A stretch of 64,000 nt of DNA from Parus major (taxonomy: Eukaryota; Chordata; Aves; Passeriformes; Paridae): the NCBI RefSeq assembly GCF_001522545.3, contig NC_031770.1:89043194-89107193 (forward strand), given 5' to 3'. The notes beneath the pieces were generated by a model. It saw only the letters and a list, made by a program, of their open reading frames with translations, ran no database searches and had not been told where the DNA came from. Positions 40,382-50,700 of the stretch are shown one piece after another; position 1 is the first letter of the stretch; each line of letters starts with the position of its first letter. The translations under genes and the position numbers were made by a program.

Positions 40382-40894
40382 TGTTGTGAGTTAACCCTGG
40401 TATGCAGTTCAGCCCTACACTCACTGACTTCCCCATAGTGAGATGGGGCAAAGAAACAAAAGCACAAAGGTGAGAAAACTTGTGAGTTGAGATAAAGACA
40501 GTTTAATAGGGAAAGCCAAGCTGTGCATTCAAGCAAGGCAAAATAAGGAATTGACTCAGCATTTCCCATTGGCAGGCAGGTGTTCTGCCATTTTCAGCAA
40601 AGCAAAGCATCACATACAACTTAGGAAGATAAATGCCATAACCCTGTTTCCTCCTTCCTCATCTTTTATTAATATGTTGATCACTTTGGGGCTGGCTGTC
40701 CCAGCTGTGTCCCAACTTTTTGCCCTCCCCCAGTCTACCACTGGGAGAAACAGAGAAGGCTTTGATAATGATCAGGAATAAAATAATAAAACATGGGTGT
40801 CTTATCAACACTGCTTACATCACAAATCCAAAACACAGCACCATACTGTGCTGTGATGAAAACAATTAATTCCATACCAGCCAAAACTAGCACC
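40382..40894 (-). mobile_element. Solo LTR of an avian endogenous retrovirus (ERVL-like), with target duplication
   Basis: In minus orientation the element begins GGTGCTAGTTTTGGCTGG, which aligns without gaps to the start I recall for a common bird LTR (TGTCCTGGTTTCAGCTGG), and continues with the shared motif GTGCTGTGTTTTGGATT. It ends GGTTAACTCACAACA. An AATAAA signal is present on the minus strand (TTTATT at 40665-40670). The flanks carry ctgtt at 40377-40381 and 40895-40899, a 5-bp target duplication that fits class III (ERVL-type) elements. At 513 bp with no internal retroviral genes on either side, it is a solo LTR left by recombination between two LTRs. The first base of the LTR is mutated from T to G and the body is substantially diverged, so it is not young. 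The family name is uncertain. Confidence 0.85.
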
Positions 40895-41032
40895 CTGTTG
40901 TACTACAACCACACTAACAGTTCTAAAAGTCATTATTTGCAATCAAAAACATAAGAAAATTATGCATTTTCCTAAAAAAATTATACTTCTTGTGTTGTCA
41001 AGTAATTATGATGCTTAGAAATATGTTTTAGT

Positions 41033-41130
41033 GATAGACTTGGCAGTACTGGGTTAATGGCTGAACTGAATGATTCTAAAAGTCTTTCTAAACCTAAGCA
41101 ATTTTATGATTCGCAGATAATTCTATGAGC
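41033..41130 (+). mobile_element. CR1 LINE, short 3' terminal fragment
   Basis: About 100 bp match the last part of a CR1: GACTTGGCAGTACTGGGTTA, GATTCTAAAAGTCTTTCTAA, ending in the degraded octamer tail TTTATGATTCGCAGATAATTCTATGA. It lies 140 bp to the right of the solo LTR. Confidence 0.82.
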
Positions 41131-44100
41131 TGACACATAAAGTTTAAAAATCCCAGATGTAGTATGTGAAACAAATCTCATCCTTATATACAAACATCTG
41201 CTTTGGAGGTGAATTGTGTTTTTAATTGGGGAAAGAAATAATTAAGGCTAGCATGGAATGGTTCTTACTGCAAATAGCATTCTTATTATGAAAAAGAACA
41301 CTGTTCTGTTTCACAGAATATTGCTTAAGCAACACTGTGAGTCCTATACATAACAAAAGTAAGACTATTCTGCTTCACAATATGACATTAGCATTTCAAT
41401 TTAAAGGTATTGTAGGTTTTTTCTGTCCAGATGAAGTTTACAGATAAGTTTTTGTTAGAAATGCTGTGGATTCAAGCATGTGCTTTTTGTTGCAAATGCA
41501 ACAGGAAGGAGTGCACATCAGTTTTTATGTGACTAAATCTTGTATTAGTGATGAAGATAGCAAAACAAGATGTAAAAAACCTGTCTTTTTCCAAATTTTT
41601 TCACTTTTTTTTTTTTTACTTTATAGTGTTGTTGCTACCATTCTGCTAAAAAGGAAATATCTGAATGTCAATACCATTCCAGTAATTCTGATGTCAGTCT
41701 TTCTTCTAGAGTTACAGTATTCATTTGCCTGGTTCAGTCTTTACTGTTGAAGCCAAAAGACACAATTCTATGTCCTACTTATGCATACTACTAAAGAGGA
41801 TTTTAGACTATAGGACTCAGCTAAAAACTTCAATCTGACTCTGAAGTTAAATACAAACAGAAATGGAGAAAAAAATGATGCACACATCTACTTGATGATC
41901 TCAGATTACTTTGCATTATGGCACACGTGATATTTGTTTTTATCCTACATTATACGCTATTCTAATTTATTTTTCATTATTTACTGGTATTTTGTCCAAA
42001 AGTTTTTGTTGTGTTGATAATTTAAAAACTGCTTTCAGTTACTGCGGATATACACTTTAACTGCACATTGTTTCAACAAAATTATATCAAGTAAATTGAA
42101 AAACATGAAACTGCCATATTAAACATGAGGAAACTACCTTGGCAAGCACATCCTTTATGTGCAAACACAAACTTTGCTTTGTCTCTTAAGTAATAACTCT
42201 GCTTTTTTTACTGTTTAGTTGCCAAATTAATCAAGTTTATACTGCACCAGACAATTTCTCCATTGTTGGGCTTTTTTGTCCTAAGTTGAATAATGTTGGT
42301 GACAGAAGAAACAGAAAAATTCTAGTGTCAGACTTTAAACTGTTGCTATTGCTCTGGAAAAATTTAATGACAGATGTATAGCAATATGGACATACTGCAG
42401 GTAATTTTAAAAGTACAGTTATATGGCAAATGTTTCAAAAAACCCTCACTTATTTCTGGTATGTATACAAAATATGTTTTGTGTGTTAACCTAGCAATTA
42501 GAAGAATAAAATTTAAAAAGAACATGTAAATTTAGCTTTTGGGTTCATAGCACATACATACACTTGTGCTTTATTAGATAATGCCTAATTCATTTACACT
42601 TGCTGGACAAGTTTGAATTGAGAAATTTCATATGGTTTGTAGAAGATGGCTCATTTGATACTAAAATATATATTTAAAATAAATCAGAATAATTTTTCCC
42701 TAAGAGAACAGAAAAGGTTCAGGTCTTTAACTCTTCTTTCCTGTTTGGAAAGCACTACTACCAGAATGCAGTAGAGGCACAATTTTCAGGTGGCTATTTT
42801 GTTCTGTTTTGACTAAACTCCGATAATTGCTCTCTATTTGAGAAGCAATGGATATAGCATAAAAGCTGTCACAGCATTTCTTTATCCAATAAACATTACT
42901 CCTACGAGTAACTTATAGTTTCTCTTTATCCTACATGATGTAAAAGAGTTACTTTTTTGAAAAACAAGAAAACTGGCTTCAGTAACAATCAGTATTATTT
43001 TGTCGTCTCTTAATAACATAAAGAGAGGAAGGAAACCAGAGGTTACTGCATATTGCACCTTATAATCCCTATAAGAAATCATGTCAGTATTTATTGGCAG
43101 AGGAGGCTGGGTGGAGATGCAGATACTAAGTACATTGATGTGAAAAAAAGAGACATAAACAAAGTCTATATAACAGTAGGAAAAACACTTGCTGTGAAAA
43201 GGAAATATTTTCTTAAATATTATAATAGCACCTTGAAAATCCATTCAGGAATTGGCTCATAGCTTCTCCTGATACTGTCGAGTGGTAGGTCAGGTCACTG
43301 AGACAAAGGAATGCCAGTCTAAATGATGGAGTCGGACAAGGAACACATTTGGTTCAGCAGCACTTCTGTCAATTATGGAAATATCTCAAATGGAAAAGGT
43401 TAGCCATAAATAAGCACTTTCTGCTACAATTCTCTGCTGTCCTTGATATGCCTCATCACAATTTTATGAAGCTATATACTGCTGGTTCTTTGGAGACCAC
43501 CCAAAGACCCAAAGGGCTGCCGAGTACCATTCTTGCCAGTGTAAAAGCCAGCACACTTTAAAAATTAAAAATAACACAGCCTATGACACATCCCCTTTAT
43601 AATGACTCTGTGTATGGGTGTACAACTATGAAAGCAGGTCTAAACTCACAGAATTTCCTTCTTTTCCTATTTGATGCTGCATAGTAGCGTGAGAATAAAG
43701 TTAAAATGTGCCCCTTTTTGTGTTTGCTTGTTTTACATTGCACTCTAATTGTTATAAACCCTGCCATCTGACCAAATTAGTGAAAGAATAGAAAAGAACA
43801 GGCTCCAACATCTGGCAAGACATGAACTTGGACTTTCTTCTTGATTGTGTGTGTTTCAAATGCCAGGTGTCTATCACCTGGGATATAGTTTTACTTTGGC
43901 GAAGTAAATCTATTACTAACTCTCTGAAGAATGCTGTCTCCGAATGATGCTGCAGCTAATGGAATACTGATTTAATGCCACAACTGTAAAGGATTTTTTT
44001 TTAACATTGTGTTACACTTCCCATCAATTTAGATCAACCAGACCTACCATATGTGAGAAGTTATCTACATTTTTCTCCAATAAAACTGAAATGATGAAAG

Positions 44101-46860
44101 GTTTGCTTTCCCTGAGGTATGATCCAGTATTGGTAGCCCCATTGTTTTTTTTTTTAGCCCTCATCTTTGTCAGGGCTGGAGCATATTATTTCTGCAATGC
44201 TTGCCAGAATTCTATGGCTTACTTGTTGTTTGAGACTCACCATATGTGTCTTTGATCCCTGCCTAGTAGGCACTTTGGCTGCTTGCCAGTTTGGCACTTA
44301 TGATTATCATCAGTATGAATAGCTCCCTTGCTTCTGATTCTGTCCTTCTTGCTGTCATCAAATCACTCTTTAAACAACTTTCTTATTTTCTTTTAGATGC
44401 TTATAAACGATCAACCTATTTTTACCCTGCCTTTCTTGGCCAAGGTTCTGTGTCACACTGCAGGAAATCCAACAGCTTTATGTTTCCACTAATGATCTGA
44501 CTGCCAACTACCTGTGTAACTGCATGGGAACAATAAGGAGTACAGAAACATCTCTTGTGATAGTGTTTGGAGTTACTCTGCATATTACACAAATATGCCT
44601 GTTCTCACCATCTGGTTGGCTTGGTGGCATGACTTCTATGAGATATTATTTATTTTAGTGAAAAGCATTCCTTTTAATAAACGTTTTAAAACCTTTGACC
44701 AGAACACAGTGTGAGCCAATGACAATGATAAATTTGGAGGAGTATCAGAATGATAAACAGTTTTAAGAGACAGATGGAAAGCCAAAAGCCAGTTGTGCAC
44801 AATTTCTACTCACTATCCTGATACAGCACTAAACACATCTGAGCCCTTCCATGTGTTCTAGTAAACTGAAGTGGCTGCAAAATGCTGCTGCTGAACAAAA
44901 GATATGCAGAAATAAAATAAGGAGCAGCACAGGGCACATAAAAGTCCAGACCACGAGAGGCCCACTTGCTGTTACAGAAAGATCTGCCAGCCCCTTATCC
45001 ATTGTTCTTTGCATGACCCTGCAAACCCTTCAATTCGTAAAGAAATACACTGGTACTATCACAGGACAAGGGTATCTGCCTTCATGCTAACTCATAAAGT
45101 GGGGTGGAGTAAGTTTTGTAGCCTGTGCAAGCAGAGTATCAAGATGATTCCGTGTGCCTAAGACACAATCCTCTTGGAGCTTCTTTCTCTCTGTGCTGTC
45201 CAATATGACTCATGTTCAGCAACAACAATCCATTTTAGCTCTGAGGGTTTTAACACACAGGGCCCTTTTCAATAGAAAAAGTTATCACACCCTTCTCCCA
45301 AGAAACATGTGTGTTTCAGATGAATGTGTTTTATTTATATGTCTCTTGTTTTTGAAACAACTCCTTGCATTTAGAAGGACCAGTTGAAAAATTCAGTGCA
45401 AAATCAGCAAGGGTGAAAAATTCTGACTGCAGGGAGAATGAGAGGTGGAACAGAAAAGAAACAATGAGAAACTGTTGCATGAGAACTCAGTTTAGAATTA
45501 GTTTAAATGTCTATGTTGTATTTTCCTTCTCTGCCCAACAACACCAGGATTTCAGATAAAGATATTCTTTTTCAGCATACGTAGTGGCACTCTGAGTCTT
45601 GAAGCATGTTTGTGACAGTAAACATTTACACTGGATGTAGGCTGGAAGAGCACACCAAGGTTTTAGACCCTACAAAAACAAAACAGTAACAGACAAAAAA
45701 CAATACCATTAGAAGGGATTTAATGTGGAGAAAGTAGCAGTTTGACATATAAGCTACCTGAAAAGAATTACAACACAGCTAATTTCAGAGGTATTTGTAA
45801 GAAAGATGATTAAAGGCCATATGAAATTTGGCTTTGGAACTGGAGTAACTAGAGAACAGGGGAGGTAGGTAGGAGAGGTACACTTTATTCACATACTCTT
45901 AACTTTCTTGTGATTGCAGTTTTTATCCTTTTTTCAGTTGTCTATGAAATGTACAGAAAAGTGAAAATTAAATTATTAATTTTAATTAACTATTTAATTT
46001 TATTATAATAAAGAAATTAACTTTATCTTAACAAAGTCTTTCCCTTCACATATACCACATCATTGATAAACTTTCTCTCACTGAGACACAAAAAACAAAG
46101 GCATGATTTTTTGCCAGCTTCTCTATATTTTATCCCTAACTATAGAGGTTACAAGACCAAAGCAAGTACCTAGAGCAAGCATTTAATGGAAGCTTAGTGG
46201 AATTTTGAACTGTGAAAATAAAATACTGTTGAATTCACAAACATTTTGCTGGAAAAAGGCAGAAAAGATACTAACTGCATCAGATAGTAGTCAGTAAAAA
46301 AAAAACTCCTGTCACTTTTCAGTAGGCAGATTTGAAATTGCAAAGATGAACACCAGTAGCATTTTTAATTTTTTACATTGTATTTTAAGTATCTTATTTC
46401 TGAAAAGCCATTATTATCCTTGAAAAACAAAAGCTTCCCAGCCAATCAATCAGCATCCAGTTTTGATTTACAATGGCTGTGGAAATACAACTTTTAGATG
46501 TACAGCACAACAAGATGAAATGCAAACCTGCAAAAGAAATATGGGGCTTTGAGAGCATCATGTCTATCTGTGAAAAACTGGAACAGAGACTTGGTGGTAA
46601 ACGTGATAATCTTTTGCAGAAAATGATCGATGGAAAGGTTAATAAATTAAACCAAATATCCCTGATACCCCAGAAAAGGAATGATCCAGAAACAATCTGT
46701 GCTTGAGAGGAGTTTGGAAAGTTGGCAGACACAATGAAAGGGAACAGACAAAATATAACTTGCTGCTGTGGAGAAAGCTGTTAAAACCTGAACAGTACTC
46801 CATTTGCTATGCTCTAAGTTTTTGCTACCTAAACGGAAAGCAGAAATGCCATTGTGAGCA
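41131..46860. other. Intergenic DNA upstream of the HMGCLL1 CpG island
   Basis: AT-rich with no recognised repeat copies. An inverted repeat of 10-bp arms (AAAATTAAAT / ATTTAATTTT) occurs around 45964-46001. A 77-codon open frame with coding-like composition lies at 46473-46706, just outside the island; it is reported separately as uncertain. Confidence 0.55.
46473..46706 (+). other. Uncertain small ORF (77 codons) upstream of the CpG island
   Basis: The ATG is in good context (ACAATGG), preceded by an in-frame TGA two codons earlier, and the frame ends at TGA 46704-46706. The 77-residue product is hydrophilic and rich in Lys, Gln, Glu and Ile, with a likely helical middle (SICEKLEQRLGGKRDNLLQK). 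This differs from the Phe/Leu/Cys-rich frames typical of chance in this window. I recognise no domain or relative. The opposite strand is also open here (46394-46732), which lowers confidence. It could be a decayed retrocopy, a lineage-specific small gene or chance. Confidence 0.2.
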
Positions 46861-47216
46861 CGAAGCCTCGTGTCACCTGTACGCCCGAGCGAGCACGACA
46901 CGGATTATCTTGCATCGTTTGCCCAGCTCCGGGACGCCGAACAGGACACGTAGGCTTGGTCTGGAAGCAGCCCTGTCCTTCTCCCTGCTCCTCTCTTTCC
47001 CCCCTGCTGCCCAAAGCCTTGCCAGGTCAGGCTGGGCCCGGTGTCCCGGGGGCGTGCGGGGCGCCAGGGGGGACGTGGAGCAGGACGGCTGGCGGTCCCC
47101 ACACTCTGCCCTCCCGGCTCTCCTCAGCGGCTTCTCCCGCACGCACACCCCGCGACTGCAGGCTGCTGCGGCGCCCGCCGAGCACCACCCACGGCCGCGG
47201 CTCCTCAGCCGGGACG

Positions 47217-47357
47217 ATGACAGGGGCAGGAGGCGAGGACAGGCAGAAGGCCAAGGGGGCAGGAGGCGAGAAGGGGGCAGGAGGCAAGAAGGGGGCAGGA
47301 GGCGAGAGGAGCAGGCGAGGAGAGCCAAGAGGCGAGCCCCGGGGCTGGCGGGCGTGA
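47217..47357 (+). other. Possible upstream ORF (46 codons) containing an 18-bp repeat
   Basis: An ATG at 47217 opens a 46-codon frame ending in TGA at 47355-47357, 125 bp before the HMGCLL1 start. It encodes a basic Gly/Lys/Glu/Arg-rich peptide with a six-residue repeat (KGAGGE, KGAGGK, KGAGGE) made by the 18-bp minisatellite at 47255-47308. It matters only if transcription starts upstream of 47217. It may be a chance frame in stop-poor GC-rich DNA. Confidence 0.25.
47255..47308 (+). repeat. 18-bp x 3 G-rich minisatellite upstream of exon 1
   Basis: Three copies of GGGGGCAGGAGGCGAGAA start at 47255, 47273 and 47291 with only one or two substitutions. A degenerate copy precedes them near 47224, and purine-rich related sequence runs to about 47336. 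The plus strand has repeated G5 and GG runs, so G-quadruplex formation is plausible. It is in the CpG island, 175-228 bp upstream of the start codon. Confidence 0.9.
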
Positions 47358-47389
47358 GGCGGCGGCCGCCGCAGCCGCGCGGGAGGGGA

Positions 47390-47482
47390 CGCGGCGGCGT
47401 TCGCGCTCCGCCAATCGCGGGGCTGCTCGCGCGCGGGCCGGGAGGCTGCGCCCACCCTGCGGCGGCGGCTGCCGGGCGAGCC
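47390..47482 (+). promoter_or_regulatory. HMGCLL1: Likely HMGCLL1 core promoter / 5' UTR with CCAAT box
   Basis: A CCAAT box (CCGCCAATCGCGG, core 47411-47415), the usual NF-Y site, lies 68 bp before the start codon and is followed by CG-rich sequence (GCTCGCGCGCGGGCC) and a CCACCC-type KLF/Sp motif near 47451. There is no TATA box. If the CCAAT box sits 40-90 bp upstream of initiation, as is typical, transcription would start within a few tens of bases of the ATG, giving a very short 5' UTR; a start further upstream is also possible. The start site itself cannot be read from sequence. Confidence 0.5.
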
Positions 47483-47587
47483 ATGGGCACGGTGCCGTCC
47501 GCGCTGAAGCACTGCCTCAGCTACCAGCACCTCCTCAAGGAGCAGCTGTGGATCGCGGAGCCGCCCGCGGCCGCGCACCCCGCGCAG
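47483..47587 (+). CDS. HMGCLL1: HMGCLL1 coding exon 1 (N-terminus of extramitochondrial HMG-CoA lyase-like 1)
   Basis: Seen: an ATG in good context (G at -3, G at +4) opens 35 codons beginning MGTVPSALKHCLSYQHLLKE and ending PAQ at a consensus donor, CAG|GTACCG, in phase 0. It is the first in-frame ATG of a frame that is open for several hundred bases upstream, which supports this start. Known: as I remember it, human HMGCLL1 begins with a closely similar MGxVPSAxKHCLSYQ segment and its first exon ends in PAQ. The enzyme cleaves HMG-CoA to acetoacetate and acetyl-CoA outside mitochondria, and Gly2 myristoylation attaches it to membranes; Gly2 and Ser6 of that signal are present here. Inferred: the second half of the exon (from about residue 25, Ala/Pro-rich) is diverged from mammals. 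Only this exon is in the window; the lyase (TIM-barrel) domain is encoded beyond it. Identification rests on recalled protein similarity, not a search. Confidence 0.85.
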
Positions 47588-47655
47588 GTACCGCCCGGCG
47601 CGGGTCAAGGGATGGGACGGGGCCGGCCCCACGGAGTGCGGCCGCCACCAGGGGG

Positions 47656-47765
47656 TCGCCGCCCCCTCGCCGCCCCCTCGCCGCCCCCTCGCCGCCCCCT
47701 CGCCGCCCCCTCGCCGCCCCCTCGCCGCCCCCTCGCCGCCCCCTCGCCGCCCCCTCGCCGCCCCG
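47656..47765 (+). repeat. Perfect 11-bp x 10 GC-rich minisatellite in intron 1
   Basis: The unit TCGCCGCCCCC starts at 47656 and recurs every 11 bp through 47755, giving ten copies that are identical except for the last base of the final one. It begins 68 bp after the exon 1 splice donor. Because 11 is not a multiple of 3, it reads in all frames as an RPLAAPSPPP-like repeat, which produces artificial long open frames on both strands here. The lack of substitutions implies a young or frequently homogenised array. Confidence 0.97.
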
Positions 47766-47788
47766 GCTCGTCCCCCGGCTCGTCCCCC
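47765..47788 (+). repeat. 12-bp x 2 GC-rich tandem repeat next to the 11-bp array
   Basis: Two copies of GGCTCGTCCCCC directly abut the 3' end of the 11-bp minisatellite. The shared CCCCC and TCG elements suggest they derive from the same slippage-prone sequence. Confidence 0.85.
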
Positions 47789-50700
47789 GTTCAGCTGCTG
47801 CCCTTGCCCCCTGGCAGGTAGCGGGGGAGGGGGGGAGAAAGAGGGTAGCCCCTTATCACACGCCCCGCGCCGCTGGGCTTTGCCTGGGCAGTGTTTCAGC
47901 ACACGGCCGGTGTTACACCGTGTTCCAGGCAGTGCGAACGCAGGTGGGTGTTCACACACAGACAGTGGAGAGGCAGTGGCAAACCACCCAGCAGTGGTCC
48001 TCGCCACGCGTGATCGTACACTGTGTGAAAATCATAAAATGGCAGGGTGACACGCGTTTGGGCGGGGCCACGGCGCCGCTCTTGCTCACACAGCTGGTGT
48101 TGCTCGGGCGAGTGCGGCGGGCGTGCTTGCTGTCCAGGGAGGAGTCCCTGCAGCCGCAGGGGTGCGCGGGCAGAGCCGGAGCACTGTCACGGAGGGCTGC
48201 TCACCCTCGGGCTGTGAGCTGTGAGCAGGTGAGGACAGCGGCTGCAGGGACACATGAGGCGCCCAGGCAGGCTGCCGGGTCAACACCGTAGGCCATGACT
48301 GTCCTAAACATTCCTTTGTAGAGGAAGAAGTGAAGGAAAGTTTACCCGCATACCCTCTTTGAATAGTCATTGAGTCCAGCTTCAGCAGTCAGTGCTTCAA
48401 ACATTTAAAAACATAAGCAAAGCCTAGAACAAAATCGTTTAAACTACATTTAATTTTTTTTTTTTTGTTTTTTGAGTACCTCTTGTTTGTTGCATCTTCT
48501 GTTTTCAGATAGGCGGTGGGATCATCTTCCATTTTTCTCCACTCTTAGAAAGTGAAATTTAATTACTAGGTAACAATGTGTCTTCAGAGGTAGAGATGAT
48601 GAAAAATGTTCTGAGTGGCAGCATTTTAATTTTGCTTCAGGTGGTCTGGGCCACATATCTCAGAAAATGCATATATTGAATACCCAAAGCAATGCTGTGA
48701 GCATAGGGCTTTGTATAGGTAAAGCCCATACAGCTTCCAGCTATCATATTTCCCTGGGAATAGTGTCTATCCAGTAGCATTAAATTTTGGGGAAAAAATA
48801 AACTTTTATTTTTTTTAGTGGAAAAAAATATTTTTTATGGTAAAGAAATAAAATAGAATTAATGGACCTTTATATATTAGGGCTGAAGCAAAGCACTATA
48901 ATTCCGTTCATGTGCCCTTGCTACATTTTGCTGCACCGTTTCCTCTCAAAAGATCTGAACATTTTTAAAAAGTTTCCTTCAAAATACCTTGATATGCCAC
49001 TTGGTTGTGTCAGTCTCTCTCTCCCCCCCTATCAGATGAAGCATTTGAAAAGGCTTTTGCAATAAAGTGGATTAGCAGTCAAAAACTATCATTAACATCT
49101 TTTTAGAAAAGAAATTAAAAGAAAAAAAGGTTTTCTTTATTGTAATGGATCATTTTACTTAATTTTTGCAGTGCTCTTCTTTCATTTTCATCACCATTAT
49201 TCTTCCTCCAAGGATACAGAAAGATATCTTCATCAGTAAACAGCAAACATGAGAATTAACAGCAAACATCCTCCCTGTGCACATAGATGTGGGTATGAGC
49301 TGCACAGTGCACTAATTAAATCCAGAGTTGGTCATTGTTTGTTTTAACATTTGCTTCTGCATTACCTTGCTGTGATTTTACATGAATCTGTTCAAATTTC
49401 CATTTTTCTCACGTGGATTCTTAAACAACCCACAGAGGTTTTCCTTATGTAGGAGTGCATTCCATACCAATCCTTTTCAAGAAAAAAAGTGTTTCTTGTT
49501 ACTTGATCTAGAAACTATACTGGCTCAAATAATGGTTGTAAAAAGGTTTGTTGGTCCTTTTTTTTTATGACCAGTGTATGCAAGATAGTTATGGCAGCAG
49601 CACTATAATGACATTTATGAGGGTACACTAAGAAATAAAATAGGAAAGGGAGTTTAGGTGCAAGAGCAGTTTCCCAGAAATAATGCTTTCATGGCTGATA
49701 AAAATAAAGAGTTTATTTACTTGCTGGAAATATTTTCAGGAGTTCCTCAGGATTTTTCTTTAACTACCAAGTAAAATGTAAATGTTGCTGCCAGGGCTCT
49801 TGTAAAAATAAAATCATTCTATTTTGTCTAAAAATCCCAAATATATAAAAATTTAGTTATATACTGTGCTTACTAATTTGTAGTCCTGTCCAGGTTTAAC
49901 CACTTGAAGCTGTACTGAAGGTGAAATAATGGGTTCTAAAGTGGGTAGTGGAATGTCTTAGTTTTTGTTTTCCCTTTCTTTTTTCTGTTTCATTTAGCCA
50001 GCCATTTTTGTGGTATTTTATAACAATATTTGTCTTTGAAAGAGAAACTTGCTTGAGTAGTAAAGTTATTAAAAAGGAGAGATGAAAAGTAATAGGTAAT
50101 TTGGCTAGATGACTAAATAGACAGTAAAGAGAATTTTCTACTCCTATTTGTAGAAGTTATTAATACCTATTTCAGTCTTATTTAGACTAGTCTGTATTGC
50201 GTCAAAAAATTACTGAACACCTGACTAGTCAATGAGACACCACATTCCTGTTGCAGTGTGTTCATCTTTCTCCATTTTCTTAATTTCCTAACCGTTTGCT
50301 TCAGAACGCTTCTGTAATGATTCACACAAGGAATACAGCTTCATTTGCTTAGCATTGCCCCAATGTATATGGTTTTTATAAACAGGCCTGATTAACTGAA
50401 TATTAAAGGTCTGATTTATTTTTACTAAATAAGAGCTACAGTCATATCAGAATTTGTCAAAGACATGGATTTATATCCGAACTGTAAAATGTGTTTGCAT
50501 CTATGGAGAAAAGAGGTAGCTGTAGATATTGCAATATTGGGGATATTTCTGCAGCAATCAAGGTCATTACTGATGGTGACTGACAGGATTTGACCAGAGT
50601 GTGTAATGTAATGTACTTTATGGTCTGTTTTGTGAAATGCTCAGGCTGAGCAGCAGGGAAGGTGTTTTTCTGCTGATGGTGTCCTCTGGTTTAGCAGGAA

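Larger units (their letters stand above)
46861..48290. promoter_or_regulatory. CpG island spanning the HMGCLL1 promoter, exon 1 and start of intron 1
   Basis: CpG dinucleotides and GC content rise abruptly near 46861 (GCCTCGTGTC, CGAGCGAGCACGACACGG) and fall back to AT-rich DNA after about 48290. Everything outside it is CpG-poor, so this is the only island in the window. It surrounds the coding exon at 47483-47587, as expected of a TATA-less vertebrate promoter. Such islands often fire in both directions, but I see no matching minus-strand gene. Boundaries are by eye. Confidence 0.9.

Noticed and set aside
42882..43244. 120-codon minus-strand open frame
   Set aside because: Composition is typical of chance in AT-rich DNA, with no domain or splice logic.
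46703..47821. 372-codon open frame through the CpG island
   Set aside because: It lacks an ATG until 47483, runs through the splice donor into the 11-bp minisatellite, and is explained by GC-rich stop-poor DNA. Only codons 47483-47587 are accepted.
47027..48007. 326-codon minus-strand open frame over the CpG island
   Set aside because: It is antisense to exon 1 and the minisatellite, with low-complexity Arg/Pro/Ala/Gly content. Another 205-codon minus frame (46873-47490) overlaps it. Both look like chance in GC-rich DNA.
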